A DNA stretch of 64,000 bases from Luteibacter anthropi (GTDB taxonomy: Bacteria; Pseudomonadota; Gammaproteobacteria; Xanthomonadales; Rhodanobacteraceae). Position numbers and translations under genes: made by a program. The stretch lies in assembly GCF_011759365.1 (NCBI RefSeq), contig NZ_JAARLZ010000001.1, positions 248,001-312,000 on the forward strand, in the 5' to 3' direction. Positions 35,847-44,242 of this stretch are shown in pieces; position 1 is the first letter of the stretch, and the number at the start of each line of letters is the position of its first letter. A model generated the notes under the pieces. The model did no database searches, was not told the origin of the DNA, and saw only the letters and a program-made list of their open reading frames with translations.

Positions 35847-36869
35847 TCAGCCCTTTCGCGTGCTCGCGTCGCGGCTGCCGGTGGAGGCGCGCACGACCAA
35901 TTCGGTACCGACCACGATGCGTGGTTCGGGCGGGCTGTCTTCGTCGGCATCGATCATCCGCACCAGGCGCTCCAGTGCGGCTTCGCCAAGTTCGGCGATG
36001 CGCACGCGGACCGTGGTGAGTGGCGGCGACACGTAGCGCGCCATCGGGATGTCGTCGAAGCCGGCCACGGCGATGTCGTCGGGTACGCGGATGCCTGCTT
36101 CGGCCAGCGCGGACAGGCAGCCGATGGCCATCATGTCGTTGGCGGCGAAGATCGCATCAGGGCGTACGGCGGCTTCGAGCGCCTGCTTGCCTGCGTGATA
36201 GCCGGATTCCTCGGTGAAGTCGCCCGACAGCACCGTTGCGTATTCGCCCAGGCCGGCTTCGGTCATCGCCTCGCGGTAGCCGCGGCAGCGTTCCTGCACG
36301 TCGTGGTTCACTTCGGGGCCGGCGATGAAGACGATGCGGCGGCGGCCCTGCGAAAGCAGGTGCTCCACCATGGCGCGGGCGCCACCGTAATCGTCGACGT
36401 CGATGGCGGCATGTCGCTCGGAGCGCACGTGGCTGTTGATCAGCACGGTCGGCAGCACGATGGGCAGGCTTTCGTCGAGGAAGACCCGGTCGGCATGCGG
36501 CGACATCACCAGCAGGCCATCCACGCGGCCCTGCATGGCCCGCAGCGCGATGGCCGCCTCGGTGGCATCGCCGTGGGAACTGGATACCAGCAAGTAGAGC
36601 CCACGGGCACGCGCGGCCAGATCGATACCGCGGATCAGCTCGGAGAAGAACGCGCCATGCAGGTCGGGCAGCAGGGCCCCGATGGTCTGGGTGCGCCGGG
36701 TGATCAGGCTGCGTGCGGCGTTGTGCGGCACGTAACGCAGGCGGGTCGCCACTTCACGGATACGCTTCTGGGTTTCGGCGGTGACGCCGGTGTGCCCGTT
36801 GAGCGCGCGCGAGACCGAGGCCACGGATACGTTGGCCATTCTCGCGACGTCTTTGATCGTCACACTCAC
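35847..36869 (-). CDS. LacI family transcriptional regulator of the glucan locus
   Basis: A 340-residue regulator. The N-terminal helix-turn-helix is VTIKDVARMANVSVASVSRA with the hinge HNAARSLITRR. The periplasmic-binding-protein-like effector domain runs from TIGALLPDLHGAFFSELIRG to TVRVRIAELGE. The start is taken as GTG at 36869 because LacI proteins begin just before the TIKDVA segment; an ATG at 36905 would add 12 residues and overlap the operator region. The operator at 36919-36930 before its own gene implies autoregulation. Matching operators before the receptor and the hydrolase operon point to a local regulon. Confidence 0.92.
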   Translation of the reverse strand: MSVTIKDVARMANVSVASVSRALNGHTGVTAETQKRIREVATRLRYVPHNAARSLITRRTQTIGALLPDLHGAFFSELIRGIDLAARARGLYLLVSSSHGDATEAAIALRAMQGRVDGLLVMSPHADRVFLDESLPIVLPTVLINSHVRSERHAAIDVDDYGGARAMVEHLLSQGRRRIVFIAGPEVNHDVQERCRGYREAMTEAGLGEYATVLSGDFTEESGYHAGKQALEAAVRPDAIFAANDMMAIGCLSALAEAGIRVPDDIAVAGFDDIPMARYVSPPLTTVRVRIAELGEAALERLVRMIDADEDSPPEPRIVVGTELVVRASTGSRDASTRKG

Positions 36870-36918
36870 GTGTCTTCTCGCCCTTTCCCCTGCCGCAGAG
36901 GGCATGTGGGCGCGCAAC

Positions 36919-36930
36919 GTAAACGTTTTC
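36919..36930. promoter_or_regulatory. LacI-family operator before lacI
   Basis: GTAAACGTTTTC, 50 nt upstream of the GTG start. It has one mismatch to the palindromic core GTAAACGTTTAC. Confidence 0.72.
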
Positions 36931-37013
36931 ACGCAAGCTGTAAAGCCTGATAAATCAATAGCTTGTTGCGATGCACGAGTAACGGGGGTTACGTGCTGCG
37001 GCCCCCTCGGGAG

Positions 37014-37037
37014 GACACCGAAAAATCTTTCGGTGTC
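37014..37037. other. Perfect hairpin between lacI promoter and PepSY gene
   Basis: GACACCGAAA pairs with TTTCGGTGTC (10 bp) around a 4-nt loop. It lies about 130 nt beyond the stop of the PepSY gene and upstream of lacI. It could end the PepSY operon, though no T-run follows on either strand. Confidence 0.5.
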
Positions 37038-37165
37038 AGTTGCTTGGGTGCGCCGGAAACGCATGTTGCGGTGCAGCACGCGTTTCCACGCGCTTTTCAC
37101 CAGCCTGAATGCCTGTCGTGGCTATCGGTTCCCGATGTAGGCCCTTCGACGGGGACCGGGATAAC

Positions 37166-38764
37166 TCATGCGGCCTGCGTTTCGTCGCCGTGACGATGGC
37201 GATCCGTGCGCCCACCGAACCAGACACTGCACGGGTCGCCCGCTCGCGCGCGCCGCCGCGTGGCGATGCCGAGCCAGCCGAAGCCCAGGCCCATGGCGAT
37301 AGCCACCAGATCGACACCGATGACGTCGTAACGGCCATCGGCCAGCGTGCGAAGCAGGCGATCGCCATGCAGGATCATGTCGAGCACGCCGACCGCAACG
37401 CTCAGCAGGGCCGTGGCGAACAGCAGGTCCACGGCGGCACGCGCCGGACGGCGCACGAAGGTCCAGATCACGGCGACTGCCACGGCAATGAAGAAGACTG
37501 GCTGCACGAAGGCGGTGGGCGCATAGCCCGCGTACGACCCGAGCAGGTTGGCGACGAAGACCACCGAGATGCCGAAACAGGTGCCCAGGCACACGCCCAC
37601 GGTGGCCGTTGCCATGGCGCGTACCTTCAGCGGCTGGTCTACCTGACGACGTTTGCGGCGTGTCTCGATGTAGAGCAGGTTGCCCGAGTAGAACAGGAAC
37701 GCACCGGCCAGCCCGAGCAGGAAGTACAGCCAGCGCAACGACAGGCTGCCGAAGGTGCCGAAATGCAGGCCGAAGATCGCCGAGTACGTGGCGTGGTTGG
37801 CATCGCGCGTGCCGCTGACCTGCACCTGGAGGACGTGACCATCGGTGGCATCCAGGGCCACCATGCCGTACTCGCCGAGCGTCTTCGTCGATGTGCCTCG
37901 TACTTCGGCGGCAGCGCCCGGCTTGCCGTAATGCATGTAGCGCATGTAATCCGGATGGAAGTCCGCCGCACCGGCTTCCATGGCGGCGCGGCGCGCACGC
38001 TGCGCGAGTTCCGTCGGCGACAGCATCACGGCGTGGCCGTCCTTCGCCTCCACCGCCGGCATGGCGCTGGTCATGCGCTCGAAGGCGGGCATGAGCCTGC
38101 CGTCGAAGGCGAGCGTGTTGAACGCCAGCAGCGCAACGGACGTCAGGCAGAGCAAGGCACCGGTGATGGCGAAGATGATGTGGAACGGCAGGCTGAGGAT
38201 GCCGATGACGTTGTGCGCGTCCTGCCACAGGCGCTTGAGGTTGTGTCCCGGACGCAGCGCGAACAGCTCGCGCACGAGGTTGGGCAGGTGGATCAGCAGG
38301 CCCGTGAGCAGCGCCAGGCCGTAGATCACGCTCACCACGCCCATGAGGTAGAGGCCGGCCGTGGGAATGCCCAGGTCGTAATGCAGCTCGTACACGAAAT
38401 CCGCGAGGCCGTGCTCGTGGTCTTCGGTGCTGCGCGGCTGCGTGTCAGCCAGCGTCTGCGTCTTCCAGCCGTCCTTGTCCATCCAGTATGCGGCGATCTC
38501 GTGCGAGGGATGATCGGCCGGGTAGGTCAGGCCGATCTGCTCGCTGGCCGCCGGATGCTTCGCCACGATGTCCTTGAGCATGTCGCCTGCGCGATCCAGC
38601 GAATCGGCGTGTGCCGCCTCGGCCTTCGGTAGCGCCCAGGTGTCGATTTCCTCGTGGAACATCGTCAGCGCGCCGGCATAGAAGGCGACGAACAGGGCGA
38701 AACCGGCCAGCAGGCCGGCCCACGTATGCACGGTGGTAAAGGTGCGCAGGGTGGCGGCTTTCAT
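37166..38764 (-). CDS. PepSY-associated TM helix protein (probable iron-siderophore reductase family)
   Basis: A 532-residue inner-membrane protein. It has an N-terminal helix followed by a periplasmic loop (HTWAGLLAGFALFVAFYAGA, then FHEEIDTW), a second helix pair with LHYDLGIPTAGLYLMGVVSV, and a PepSY-type mid region. RWLYFLLGLAGAFLFYSGNL and several C-terminal helices follow. Conserved histidines (HTWAG, HYDLG, HFGTFGSL) fit haem-binding ferric reductases of the PepSY_TM family. It closes an operon with two small membrane proteins and a Fur box, which supports a role in iron uptake. The start at 38764 follows homology. Confidence 0.87.
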   Translation of the reverse strand: MKAATLRTFTTVHTWAGLLAGFALFVAFYAGALTMFHEEIDTWALPKAEAAHADSLDRAGDMLKDIVAKHPAASEQIGLTYPADHPSHEIAAYWMDKDGWKTQTLADTQPRSTEDHEHGLADFVYELHYDLGIPTAGLYLMGVVSVIYGLALLTGLLIHLPNLVRELFALRPGHNLKRLWQDAHNVIGILSLPFHIIFAITGALLCLTSVALLAFNTLAFDGRLMPAFERMTSAMPAVEAKDGHAVMLSPTELAQRARRAAMEAGAADFHPDYMRYMHYGKPGAAAEVRGTSTKTLGEYGMVALDATDGHVLQVQVSGTRDANHATYSAIFGLHFGTFGSLSLRWLYFLLGLAGAFLFYSGNLLYIETRRKRRQVDQPLKVRAMATATVGVCLGTCFGISVVFVANLLGSYAGYAPTAFVQPVFFIAVAVAVIWTFVRRPARAAVDLLFATALLSVAVGVLDMILHGDRLLRTLADGRYDVIGVDLVAIAMGLGFGWLGIATRRRARAGDPCSVWFGGRTDRHRHGDETQAA

Positions 38765-38768
38765 GGGA

Positions 38769-39032
38769 TCAGAGTCCGGGTAGCGTGTGCTTGGCGAGGA
38801 ACAGCGCCGCGAAGGCGAGGATATTGGCGGCCACGAGCCAGCCCCAGGCACGAAGCCCGCTGCGGAACAGGAAGGTGCAGGCCATCACGCCGATCCACAG
38901 CGGGAAGAACAGCACCAGCAGGGGGATGACGGCGCTCTCGCTGGAGCCGGGCCAGAGCCAGATCGCCAGGGAGACGATCGCGATGGACAGCGGAAAACCG
39001 AGCACGGCGCCGGCAAAGGTGCGGGCGAGCAT
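38769..39032 (-). CDS. Small membrane protein, DUF3649-like
   Basis: An 87-residue protein of three hydrophobic segments (MLARTFAGAVLGFPLSIAIV, LLVLFFPLWIGVMACTFLF, WGWLVAANILAFAALFLAK). It fits the DUF3649 proteins that lie next to PepSY_TM genes in iron-uptake operons. Its stop is 4 nt from the PepSY start, and its ATG shares one base with the stop of the upstream gene (TGATG). Confidence 0.75.
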   Translation of the reverse strand: MLARTFAGAVLGFPLSIAIVSLAIWLWPGSSESAVIPLLVLFFPLWIGVMACTFLFRSGLRAWGWLVAANILAFAALFLAKHTLPGL

Positions 39033-39301
39033 CAGCGGGACCTCCGCTCACCGGCCGGCCGCAGCCACCAGCACAGGTAGGGGAACACCACGGCGCCGAA
39101 CATCAGGGCGGTCAGCGCTGAGAAAATTCCCGGCAGCGTCGTTTCCCCAGCGACCCAGGCCACGAGGGCCAGCACCGCGAACACGCCCGCCAGCCAGCGG
39201 GCGGCCCGGCCCAGCGGGCGCGCCATCGCCCGCTGGTTGGGCGAGGCGAGATAGACAAGGAGCATGGCGACGAAAGCCGCCGCGCAGCCGAGGAGATTCA
39301 T
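39032..39301 (-). CDS. Small membrane protein, DUF3325-like
   Basis: An 89-residue protein with three hydrophobic helices (MNLLGCAAAFVAMLLVYLAS, LAGVFAVLALVAWVAGETTL, ALMFGAVVFPYLCWWLRP). This matches the DUF3325 members that head PepSY operons. It is first in the operon and 26 nt downstream of a Fur-box-like palindrome. Confidence 0.75.
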   Translation of the reverse strand: MNLLGCAAAFVAMLLVYLASPNQRAMARPLGRAARWLAGVFAVLALVAWVAGETTLPGIFSALTALMFGAVVFPYLCWWLRPAGERRSR

Positions 39302-39326
39302 GGAAGTGGCCGGCCGGTACGATGAT

Positions 39327-39341
39327 TGATAATTGTTATCA
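39327..39341. promoter_or_regulatory. Fur box
   Basis: TGATAATTGTTATCA is a perfect 6-3-6 inverted repeat, a strong match to the Fur half-site arrangement. It lies 26-40 nt upstream of the DUF3325-like start, in an AT-rich stretch. Iron repression of the PepSY operon is predicted. Confidence 0.85.
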
Positions 39342-39572
39342 TTCGTGTCGGAGCGGTCAAACTTTGATCGTTTCTGCCCCGCGCCCTGGTCGTTTTATGA
39401 CCGCTGCTCAACTTTTGACCAAACCTTCCGCTAACTGAACATGGGGGTTTGGTAAAACTGGCGTTAACGACGGCCGTTAAATTAGAATTAAACCCCTAGT
39501 TCGGTCACGGCAGTGCAGCACTTTCTTTCGCACTGCAACAGGAATCGCCCATAAGTTTCTGACGTCGCAGCC

Positions 39573-40007
39573 ATGTTGATCAGCATCCTCCTTGCCAGCT
39601 CGATCGCCCTCCTCGCCCTTGTGGCGGCGTCGGTGCGCCGTGTCCCCGAGGGGCAGGTCTACAGCGTGCGCCGGCTTGGCCGCACCCCTGCGCTGCTCAC
39701 CACGGGCACGCACCTCCTCGTTCCACTGCTCGACAAGGTCACCCACAAGATCGACCTGGGCGGCCAGGTGCTGCGCTTCGACGGCGGCACGGTCTACTGG
39801 CAGGTGCTGGAGCCCGAAGTGGCCGATGAAGTGATCGACGAGGCACCGGACATGATCCGCCGCAACGTGGTGGCCGCCCTGCGCGACAGCGCCACGGCCC
39901 ACCCGGCCGACCGCCGCGCGGTCGGCACCCAGCTCAAGCACGCCGTCAACGGCTCGCTGCGTTCGCGCGGCATGCTGGTCACCCGCGTCGAACTCGACGC
40001 CGCCTGA
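39573..40007 (+). CDS. Short SPFH/Band-7-like membrane protein
   Basis: A 144-residue protein with one N-terminal helix (about 1-20). A stretch typical of the start of SPFH domains follows: VPEGQVYSVRRLGRTPALLT, GTHLLVPLLDKVTHKIDLGG and a C-terminal RSRGMLVTRVELDA. Full SPFH proteins run to about 250-320 residues with a coiled-coil tail, which is missing here. It may be a minimal scaffold or a decayed copy. The 270 bp upstream are AT-rich and hold the Fur box at one end. It converges with the nuclease gene. Confidence 0.72.
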   Translation: MLISILLASSIALLALVAASVRRVPEGQVYSVRRLGRTPALLTTGTHLLVPLLDKVTHKIDLGGQVLRFDGGTVYWQVLEPEVADEVIDEAPDMIRRNVVAALRDSATAHPADRRAVGTQLKHAVNGSLRSRGMLVTRVELDAA

Positions 40008-40024
40008 GGCGAAGGCAGCGGGCC

Positions 40025-41134
40025 TCAGCGCCGGTTGGTACGCAGGATCGTCCGCATCGTCTCCGGAGAGGTCGGAGACTCACCCGTCCCCTCGGGCGTT
40101 TCGTAAGGGGATTCGTCGACACGCTTGTCCACGGGCGGGGCTTCCACGGCCTGAGCTGCCGGGCCGTGCGCTCGCTCGGCTTTGCGGGCTTTCCACGCCG
40201 CGAATTCCTCATCGCTCATGTCTGCCGATTTGTAGACGATCTCTTCTGCAAGCGGCGCGGGTTTCGCTTGCATGCTGTCACGAGGCTTGCGGGGTGCCAC
40301 GTGGACGGGGTCGGGCGCTGGCCGGGCCACGTCAGGCTTGCTTGCTTTCGCAGAGGCGATGCCTGCTTTAGGAGGCGCTACCTGGGGCGATTCGACGGGT
40401 TTGTTTTCAGGTGCGGGCGTTTTACTTGCCACCGTCGTGGAAGGCCGGATCGTAATGATCAGGGCCACGGTCGCAGCGAGCATCGTGCACGCGGCCAGTG
40501 CCAGCCACACGCCACGTCGTGATGTCAGCGGCGCTACGGGGCGGCTCGTGATGGAGTTTCCGCGTACTTCACGATAGGCATCGGGGCGGGTGATCGATAC
40601 CGGGGCATCCTCGACAGAAGGAGCCTGTCGCAGAATGGGCATCGTCGGGTGTACCTCGGCGTCGGATGCCGGGGGAATGGGCTGCGTCTTGTCCAGCAAC
40701 CAGGATAGATGAGGAGCAATCATGCTTCTCAGCTTCTTGCCATCGATCAGCTCTACGCCATTCGCGTCGGCGGTTTTCTTCGCCGCGTCCTTGAACTGCC
40801 CCGAATTGACGACGATACAGCCCTGAGCCTTCTCCTCGGTTCGCAAGCCGGCAAGCTGCGCCACCGGGTTATAGGGAACCTGGTAGACCTTGTGGTGTTT
40901 GCAGTCCACGATGATCCGCCGTCCCGATTTTTCAAGGACGAGGTCTACGCCGCCATCCACGATGGATCTGCCTTGACCCGTTCCCCGATGGGCGACCTGG
41001 AAGCCCTGGTACGTAAACCAGCGCGCCATGACACGCTCGAACTCCTTCCAGTCGATACGCGCCAGCGCATCGTTGAAACGGTAGTCGTCACTGACTTCGA
41101 CTGCCCCGGGTGGGGCATTCCGTTTGCCTGCCAT
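40025..41134 (-). CDS. Membrane-anchored Mrr-like restriction endonuclease domain protein
   Basis: A 369-residue protein. Residues about 20-150 form an Mrr-type PD-(D/E)xK nuclease domain: DWKEFERVMARWFTYQGFQV, then Asp64 in GGVDLVLEKSG and Asp77-Cys-Lys79 in IIVDCKHHK. Most Mrr proteins have QxK in the last motif. One transmembrane helix (about 208-229) follows, and then a long Pro/Lys/Ala-rich tail. AAGGAG lies 5 nt before the ATG at 41134. No methylase or other defence gene is adjacent. Function could be restriction or membrane-linked DNA processing next to the parAB locus. Confidence 0.82.
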   Translation of the reverse strand: MAGKRNAPPGAVEVSDDYRFNDALARIDWKEFERVMARWFTYQGFQVAHRGTGQGRSIVDGGVDLVLEKSGRRIIVDCKHHKVYQVPYNPVAQLAGLRTEEKAQGCIVVNSGQFKDAAKKTADANGVELIDGKKLRSMIAPHLSWLLDKTQPIPPASDAEVHPTMPILRQAPSVEDAPVSITRPDAYREVRGNSITSRPVAPLTSRRGVWLALAACTMLAATVALIITIRPSTTVASKTPAPENKPVESPQVAPPKAGIASAKASKPDVARPAPDPVHVAPRKPRDSMQAKPAPLAEEIVYKSADMSDEEFAAWKARKAERAHGPAAQAVEAPPVDKRVDESPYETPEGTGESPTSPETMRTILRTNRR

Positions 41135-41230
41135 GAACGCTCCTTGTCGGAATCTTCGATGCCGGGACGGTAGCGGGTTTGGACTGGGCCAACCATACTT
41201 CGCAGCCAGCCGTGACACCGGAACCTGCGC

Positions 41231-41860
41231 ATGACGACCCGCGAAGCCCTTCAAGACCAGCTCCAGCGCGGCATCGCCGACCTGCGCCTGACCCTGCCGG
41301 AGGGCGCCGTGGAGCGCCTGCTCGATTATCGCGAGCTGCTTGAGCGCTGGAATTCGGCCTACAACCTCACCGCCATCCGCGACGACCGCGAGATGATCGC
41401 GCGCCATCTGCTGGATTCGCTCACGATCCTGCCGTATGTGCATGGCCGCACGCTGGCCGACCTGGGCACCGGTCCGGGGCTGCCCGGCATTCCGCTGGCC
41501 ATCGCCGAGCCGGCGCGCGAGGTGCTGATGGTGGACTCCAACGGCAAGAAGGTCCGTTTCCTGCGCGAGGCGATCCGTTCGCTGAAGCTCGGCAATGCGC
41601 GTGCCTTGCAGAGTCGTGTCGAAGAGGTCGAGGGCACGTTCGAATGCATCACGGCCCGCGCCTTTGCCTCCCTGGCCGACATGCTCGGCTGGGGTGGGCA
41701 TCTGCTGGCTCCCGGGGGCACCTGGCTGGCCATGAAGGGCAAGCACCCGGCCGAGGAACTGGACGGGGTGCCGGCCGGCTTCCGGGTGGAGGCGATCCAT
41801 ACGCTTTCGGTGCCGGGGGTGGAGGGTGAAAGGCACCTGGTGGTGATACGGCGGGGGTGA
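41231..41860 (+). CDS. rsmG: 16S rRNA (guanine527-N7)-methyltransferase
   Basis: RsmG (GidB) makes m7G527 in 16S rRNA using S-adenosylmethionine. The 209-residue protein has RWNSAYNLTAIRD, the SAM site LADLGTGPGLPGIPLA, VDSNGKKVRFLRE and ITARAFASL. It is directly upstream of parA-parB, the standard order near many replication origins. A single decayed REP lies between it and parA. Confidence 0.97.
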   Translation: MTTREALQDQLQRGIADLRLTLPEGAVERLLDYRELLERWNSAYNLTAIRDDREMIARHLLDSLTILPYVHGRTLADLGTGPGLPGIPLAIAEPAREVLMVDSNGKKVRFLREAIRSLKLGNARALQSRVEEVEGTFECITARAFASLADMLGWGGHLLAPGGTWLAMKGKHPAEELDGVPAGFRVEAIHTLSVPGVEGERHLVVIRRG

Positions 41861-41868
41861 CAGGGGCT

Positions 41869-41892
41869 GTCGAGCGCAAGGCGCGCTCCTAC
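41869..41892 (-). repeat. Single degenerate REP
   Basis: GTCGAGCGCAAGGCGCGCTC followed by CTAC. The stem is imperfect (CGAGCGC in place of CGCGCGC), and no inverted partner is present. Confidence 0.75.
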
Positions 41893-41949
41893 AGGGGGCT
41901 GGGATGCTAACCTAGCGCCCTTTCCGCGCACGGCAGCAAACCACACTCC

Positions 41950-42798
41950 ATGGCTCGCATCATCGCAGTCGCCAATCAGAAAGGCGGCGTCGGCAAGACC
42001 ACTACCTCCGTGAACCTCGCCGCGGCCCTTGCCGCTGCGAAGCGCAAGGTGCTGCTTGTCGACCTGGACCCGCAGGGCAACGCCACCATGGCGTCGGGTG
42101 TGGACAAGTACGAAACCAAGCCCAACGGCTGCGAAGTGCTGATGGACGAAGTGCCCATCCGCGATGTCCTGGTGCGTACCGAAGCCGGCTTCGACCTGCT
42201 GCCGGGCAATGGCGACCTCACCGCCGCCGAGCTGAAGCTCATGGACGGCATGGCGCGCGAGCACCGCCTGAAAGAGCAGCTCGCCAAGGTCGCCGGCGAT
42301 TACCACACGATCATCATCGACTGCCCGCCCACGCTGCACCTGCTCACGCTCAATGCGCTGACGGCCGCCGATGGCGTGCTGATTCCGGTGCAGTGCGAGT
42401 ATTTCGCGCTGGAAGGCCTGTCGAGCCTGCTCGATACCATCAGCGCCGTGCGCCAGCGCCTGAACCCGGCACTGGAAGTCGAAGGCCTGCTGCGCACCAT
42501 GTACGACGTGCGCAACAACCTCGGCAACGAGGTTTCGGCCCAGCTCACCCAGCATTTCGGCGACCAGGTGCTGCGCTCGATCATCCCGCGTAACGTGCGC
42601 CTGGCCGAAGCGCCCAGTCATGGGCAGCCCATCCATCTGTACGATCGCGGTTCGCGCGGCGCCATCGCCTATATCGGCCTGGCCGGCGAAATCATCCGTC
42701 GCGATCGCGTCCGTAGCCAGGGCGCGGCGGCAGACGATGCCCCTGTCGAAGCCGCCACGGCGGATACCGGCACCGACGATCCGGCGCAGACGCCTTAA
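41950..42798 (+). CDS. parA: Chromosome-partitioning ATPase ParA (Soj)
   Basis: A 282-residue Walker-type ATPase that moves the origin region with ParB. The deviant Walker A is [15 protein letters not shown]; other motifs are [14 protein letters not shown] and [12 protein letters not shown] short acidic C-terminal extension (residues about 258-282) is unusual in composition. It is followed 9 bp later by parB. I saw no clear parS site in the window. Confidence 0.96.
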   Translation: MARIIAVANQKGGVGKTTTSVNLAAALAAAKRKVLLVDLDPQGNATMASGVDKYETKPNGCEVLMDEVPIRDVLVRTEAGFDLLPGNGDLTAAELKLMDGMAREHRLKEQLAKVAGDYHTIIIDCPPTLHLLTLNALTAADGVLIPVQCEYFALEGLSSLLDTISAVRQRLNPALEVEGLLRTMYDVRNNLGNEVSAQLTQHFGDQVLRSIIPRNVRLAEAPSHGQPIHLYDRGSRGAIAYIGLAGEIIRRDRVRSQGAAADDAPVEAATADTGTDDPAQTP

Positions 42799-42807
42799 GG
42801 AGCCCCC

Positions 42808-43683
42808 ATGGCAGCAGCGAAGAAACGTGGACTCGGCCGTGGCCTGGATGCCCTGCTCGGCGGAGGCAGCGGTCCCGATGCCGCGCCGTCGGTGATCGAA
42901 CAGGAAGGCGAGCTGCGCACGCTGCCGATCCACCAGATCCAGGCCGGCAAGTACCAGCCGCGCCGTCACTGGAACGACGAAGCCCTCGACGAACTGGCGG
43001 CGTCGATCAAGGCCCAGGGCCTGATCCAGCCGGTGGTGGTCCGTGCCATCGGCAAGAACAGCTATGAGCTGATCGCCGGCGAGCGCCGCTGGCGCGCCGC
43101 GCAGCGCGCCTCCATGAGCGAGATCCCGGCGCTGGTGAAGGACGTGCCCGAGCAGTCCGTGCTGGCCATGGCGCTCATCGAGAACATCCAGCGCCAGGAG
43201 CTCACCCCGCTGGAAGAAGCCCAGGCCCTGCAGCGCCTGGTCGACGAATTCGACCTCACCCACCAGCAGGCCGCCGATGCCGTCGGCCGCTCGCGTGCGG
43301 CGGTGTCGAACCTGCTGCGCCTGATGGAGCTGCCGTCCTCGATCAAGCAGCTGATGGACGAAGGCAAGCTGGAAATGGGCCATGCCCGCGCCCTGCTGAC
43401 CCTGCCCGCATCGGTGGCGGAGGCGCTGGCGCTGGAAGCCTCGCGCCATGGCTGGACGGTGCGCGAACTGGAAGACGCCGCCCGCAAGGCGCAGATGGCG
43501 CCCAAGGGCAAGGCCAAGTCGGCCACGGCGGCCGATCCGAACGTGGCCGACCTCGAACGCGAGCTGGCCGAGCGTTTCGCCACCCGTGTCGAAGTGGCCA
43601 CCGGCCGCGGCGGCAAGGGCAAGCTGGTCATCCACTATCACAGCAACGACGAGCTGGACGGCATCCTCAGCAAGATCCGCTGA
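42808..43683 (+). CDS. parB: Chromosome-partitioning protein ParB (Spo0J)
   Basis: A 291-residue parS-binding CTPase. The N-terminal segment is KKRGLGRGLDALLGG, with the CTP-binding boxes IQAGKYQPRRHW and AGERRWRAAQRA, and ENIQRQELTPLEEA. The helix-turn-helix is THQQAADAVGRSRAAVSNLL, and the C-terminal dimer domain is seen in GKGKLVIHYHSNDELDGIL. It is co-transcribed with parA. Confidence 0.97.
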   Translation: MAAAKKRGLGRGLDALLGGGSGPDAAPSVIEQEGELRTLPIHQIQAGKYQPRRHWNDEALDELAASIKAQGLIQPVVVRAIGKNSYELIAGERRWRAAQRASMSEIPALVKDVPEQSVLAMALIENIQRQELTPLEEAQALQRLVDEFDLTHQQAADAVGRSRAAVSNLLRLMELPSSIKQLMDEGKLEMGHARALLTLPASVAEALALEASRHGWTVRELEDAARKAQMAPKGKAKSATAADPNVADLERELAERFATRVEVATGRGGKGKLVIHYHSNDELDGILSKIR

Positions 43684-43708
43684 GGCATGTCCCTGTAAGG
43701 AATCGGCG

Positions 43709-44242
43709 ATGGCTCCGGTCCAAGGGAACGTGAACCCGAAACAGCGCCAGTACGAAGCCATGGTGCGTGCCCTGTCGGCGGACCTCTACCGGTTCGCGTT
43801 CTGGCTGGCGCGCTCCGAATCCGTTGCCCAGGACCTGGTGCAGGAAACCTTCCTGCGCGCCTGGAAAAACCTCGACGCCCTGCGTGACGCGGAAAGCGCC
43901 AAGCCCTGGCTGTTCACCATCCTGCGCCGGGAACACGCCCGTCTCTACGAGCGCAAGCACTTCGATACCGTGGAACTCGACGACACCGTTGCCGAAGACG
44001 CCGCGTTCGCCAGTCCCGAACGCAGCGGCGATGCCGCCCAGGTCCGTGACGCCATGCAGAAACTGCCCGACAAGTACCGCGAGCCACTGGCCATGCAGGT
44101 GCTCGGCGGCATGAGCTGCGACGAGATCGCCGCCGCCACCGACCAGCAGCCCGGTGCCGTGATGACCCAGCTGTTCCGTGCCCGCCAGCGGCTGAAAAGC
44201 CTGCTGGGCGGCAAGAGCGCGGCCGAAGGAGGTCGGGCATGA
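43709..44242 (+). CDS. ECF-type RNA polymerase sigma factor
   Basis: A 177-residue sigma-70 family protein. Region 2 is LYRFAFWLARSESVAQDLVQ with ETFLRAWKNL, and region 4 is KLPDKYREPLAMQVLGGMSC plus DEIAAATDQQPGAVMTQLFR. AAGGA lies 7 nt before the ATG at 43709. Its stop overlaps the start of the next gene (ATGA), an anti-sigma-like protein. The signal and regulon are unknown. Confidence 0.92.
   Translation: MAPVQGNVNPKQRQYEAMVRALSADLYRFAFWLARSESVAQDLVQETFLRAWKNLDALRDAESAKPWLFTILRREHARLYERKHFDTVELDDTVAEDAAFASPERSGDAAQVRDAMQKLPDKYREPLAMQVLGGMSCDEIAAATDQQPGAVMTQLFRARQRLKSLLGGKSAAEGGRA

Noticed and set aside
36870-37100. Longer LacI start (417 codons)
   Set aside because: The extra N terminus precedes the usual TIKDVA start, has no family match and would run through the operator.
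41861-42000. Possible parS or origin signals near rsmG-parAB
   Set aside because: I saw no TGTTTCACGTGAAACA-like site or DnaA-box cluster; only a decayed REP is present.
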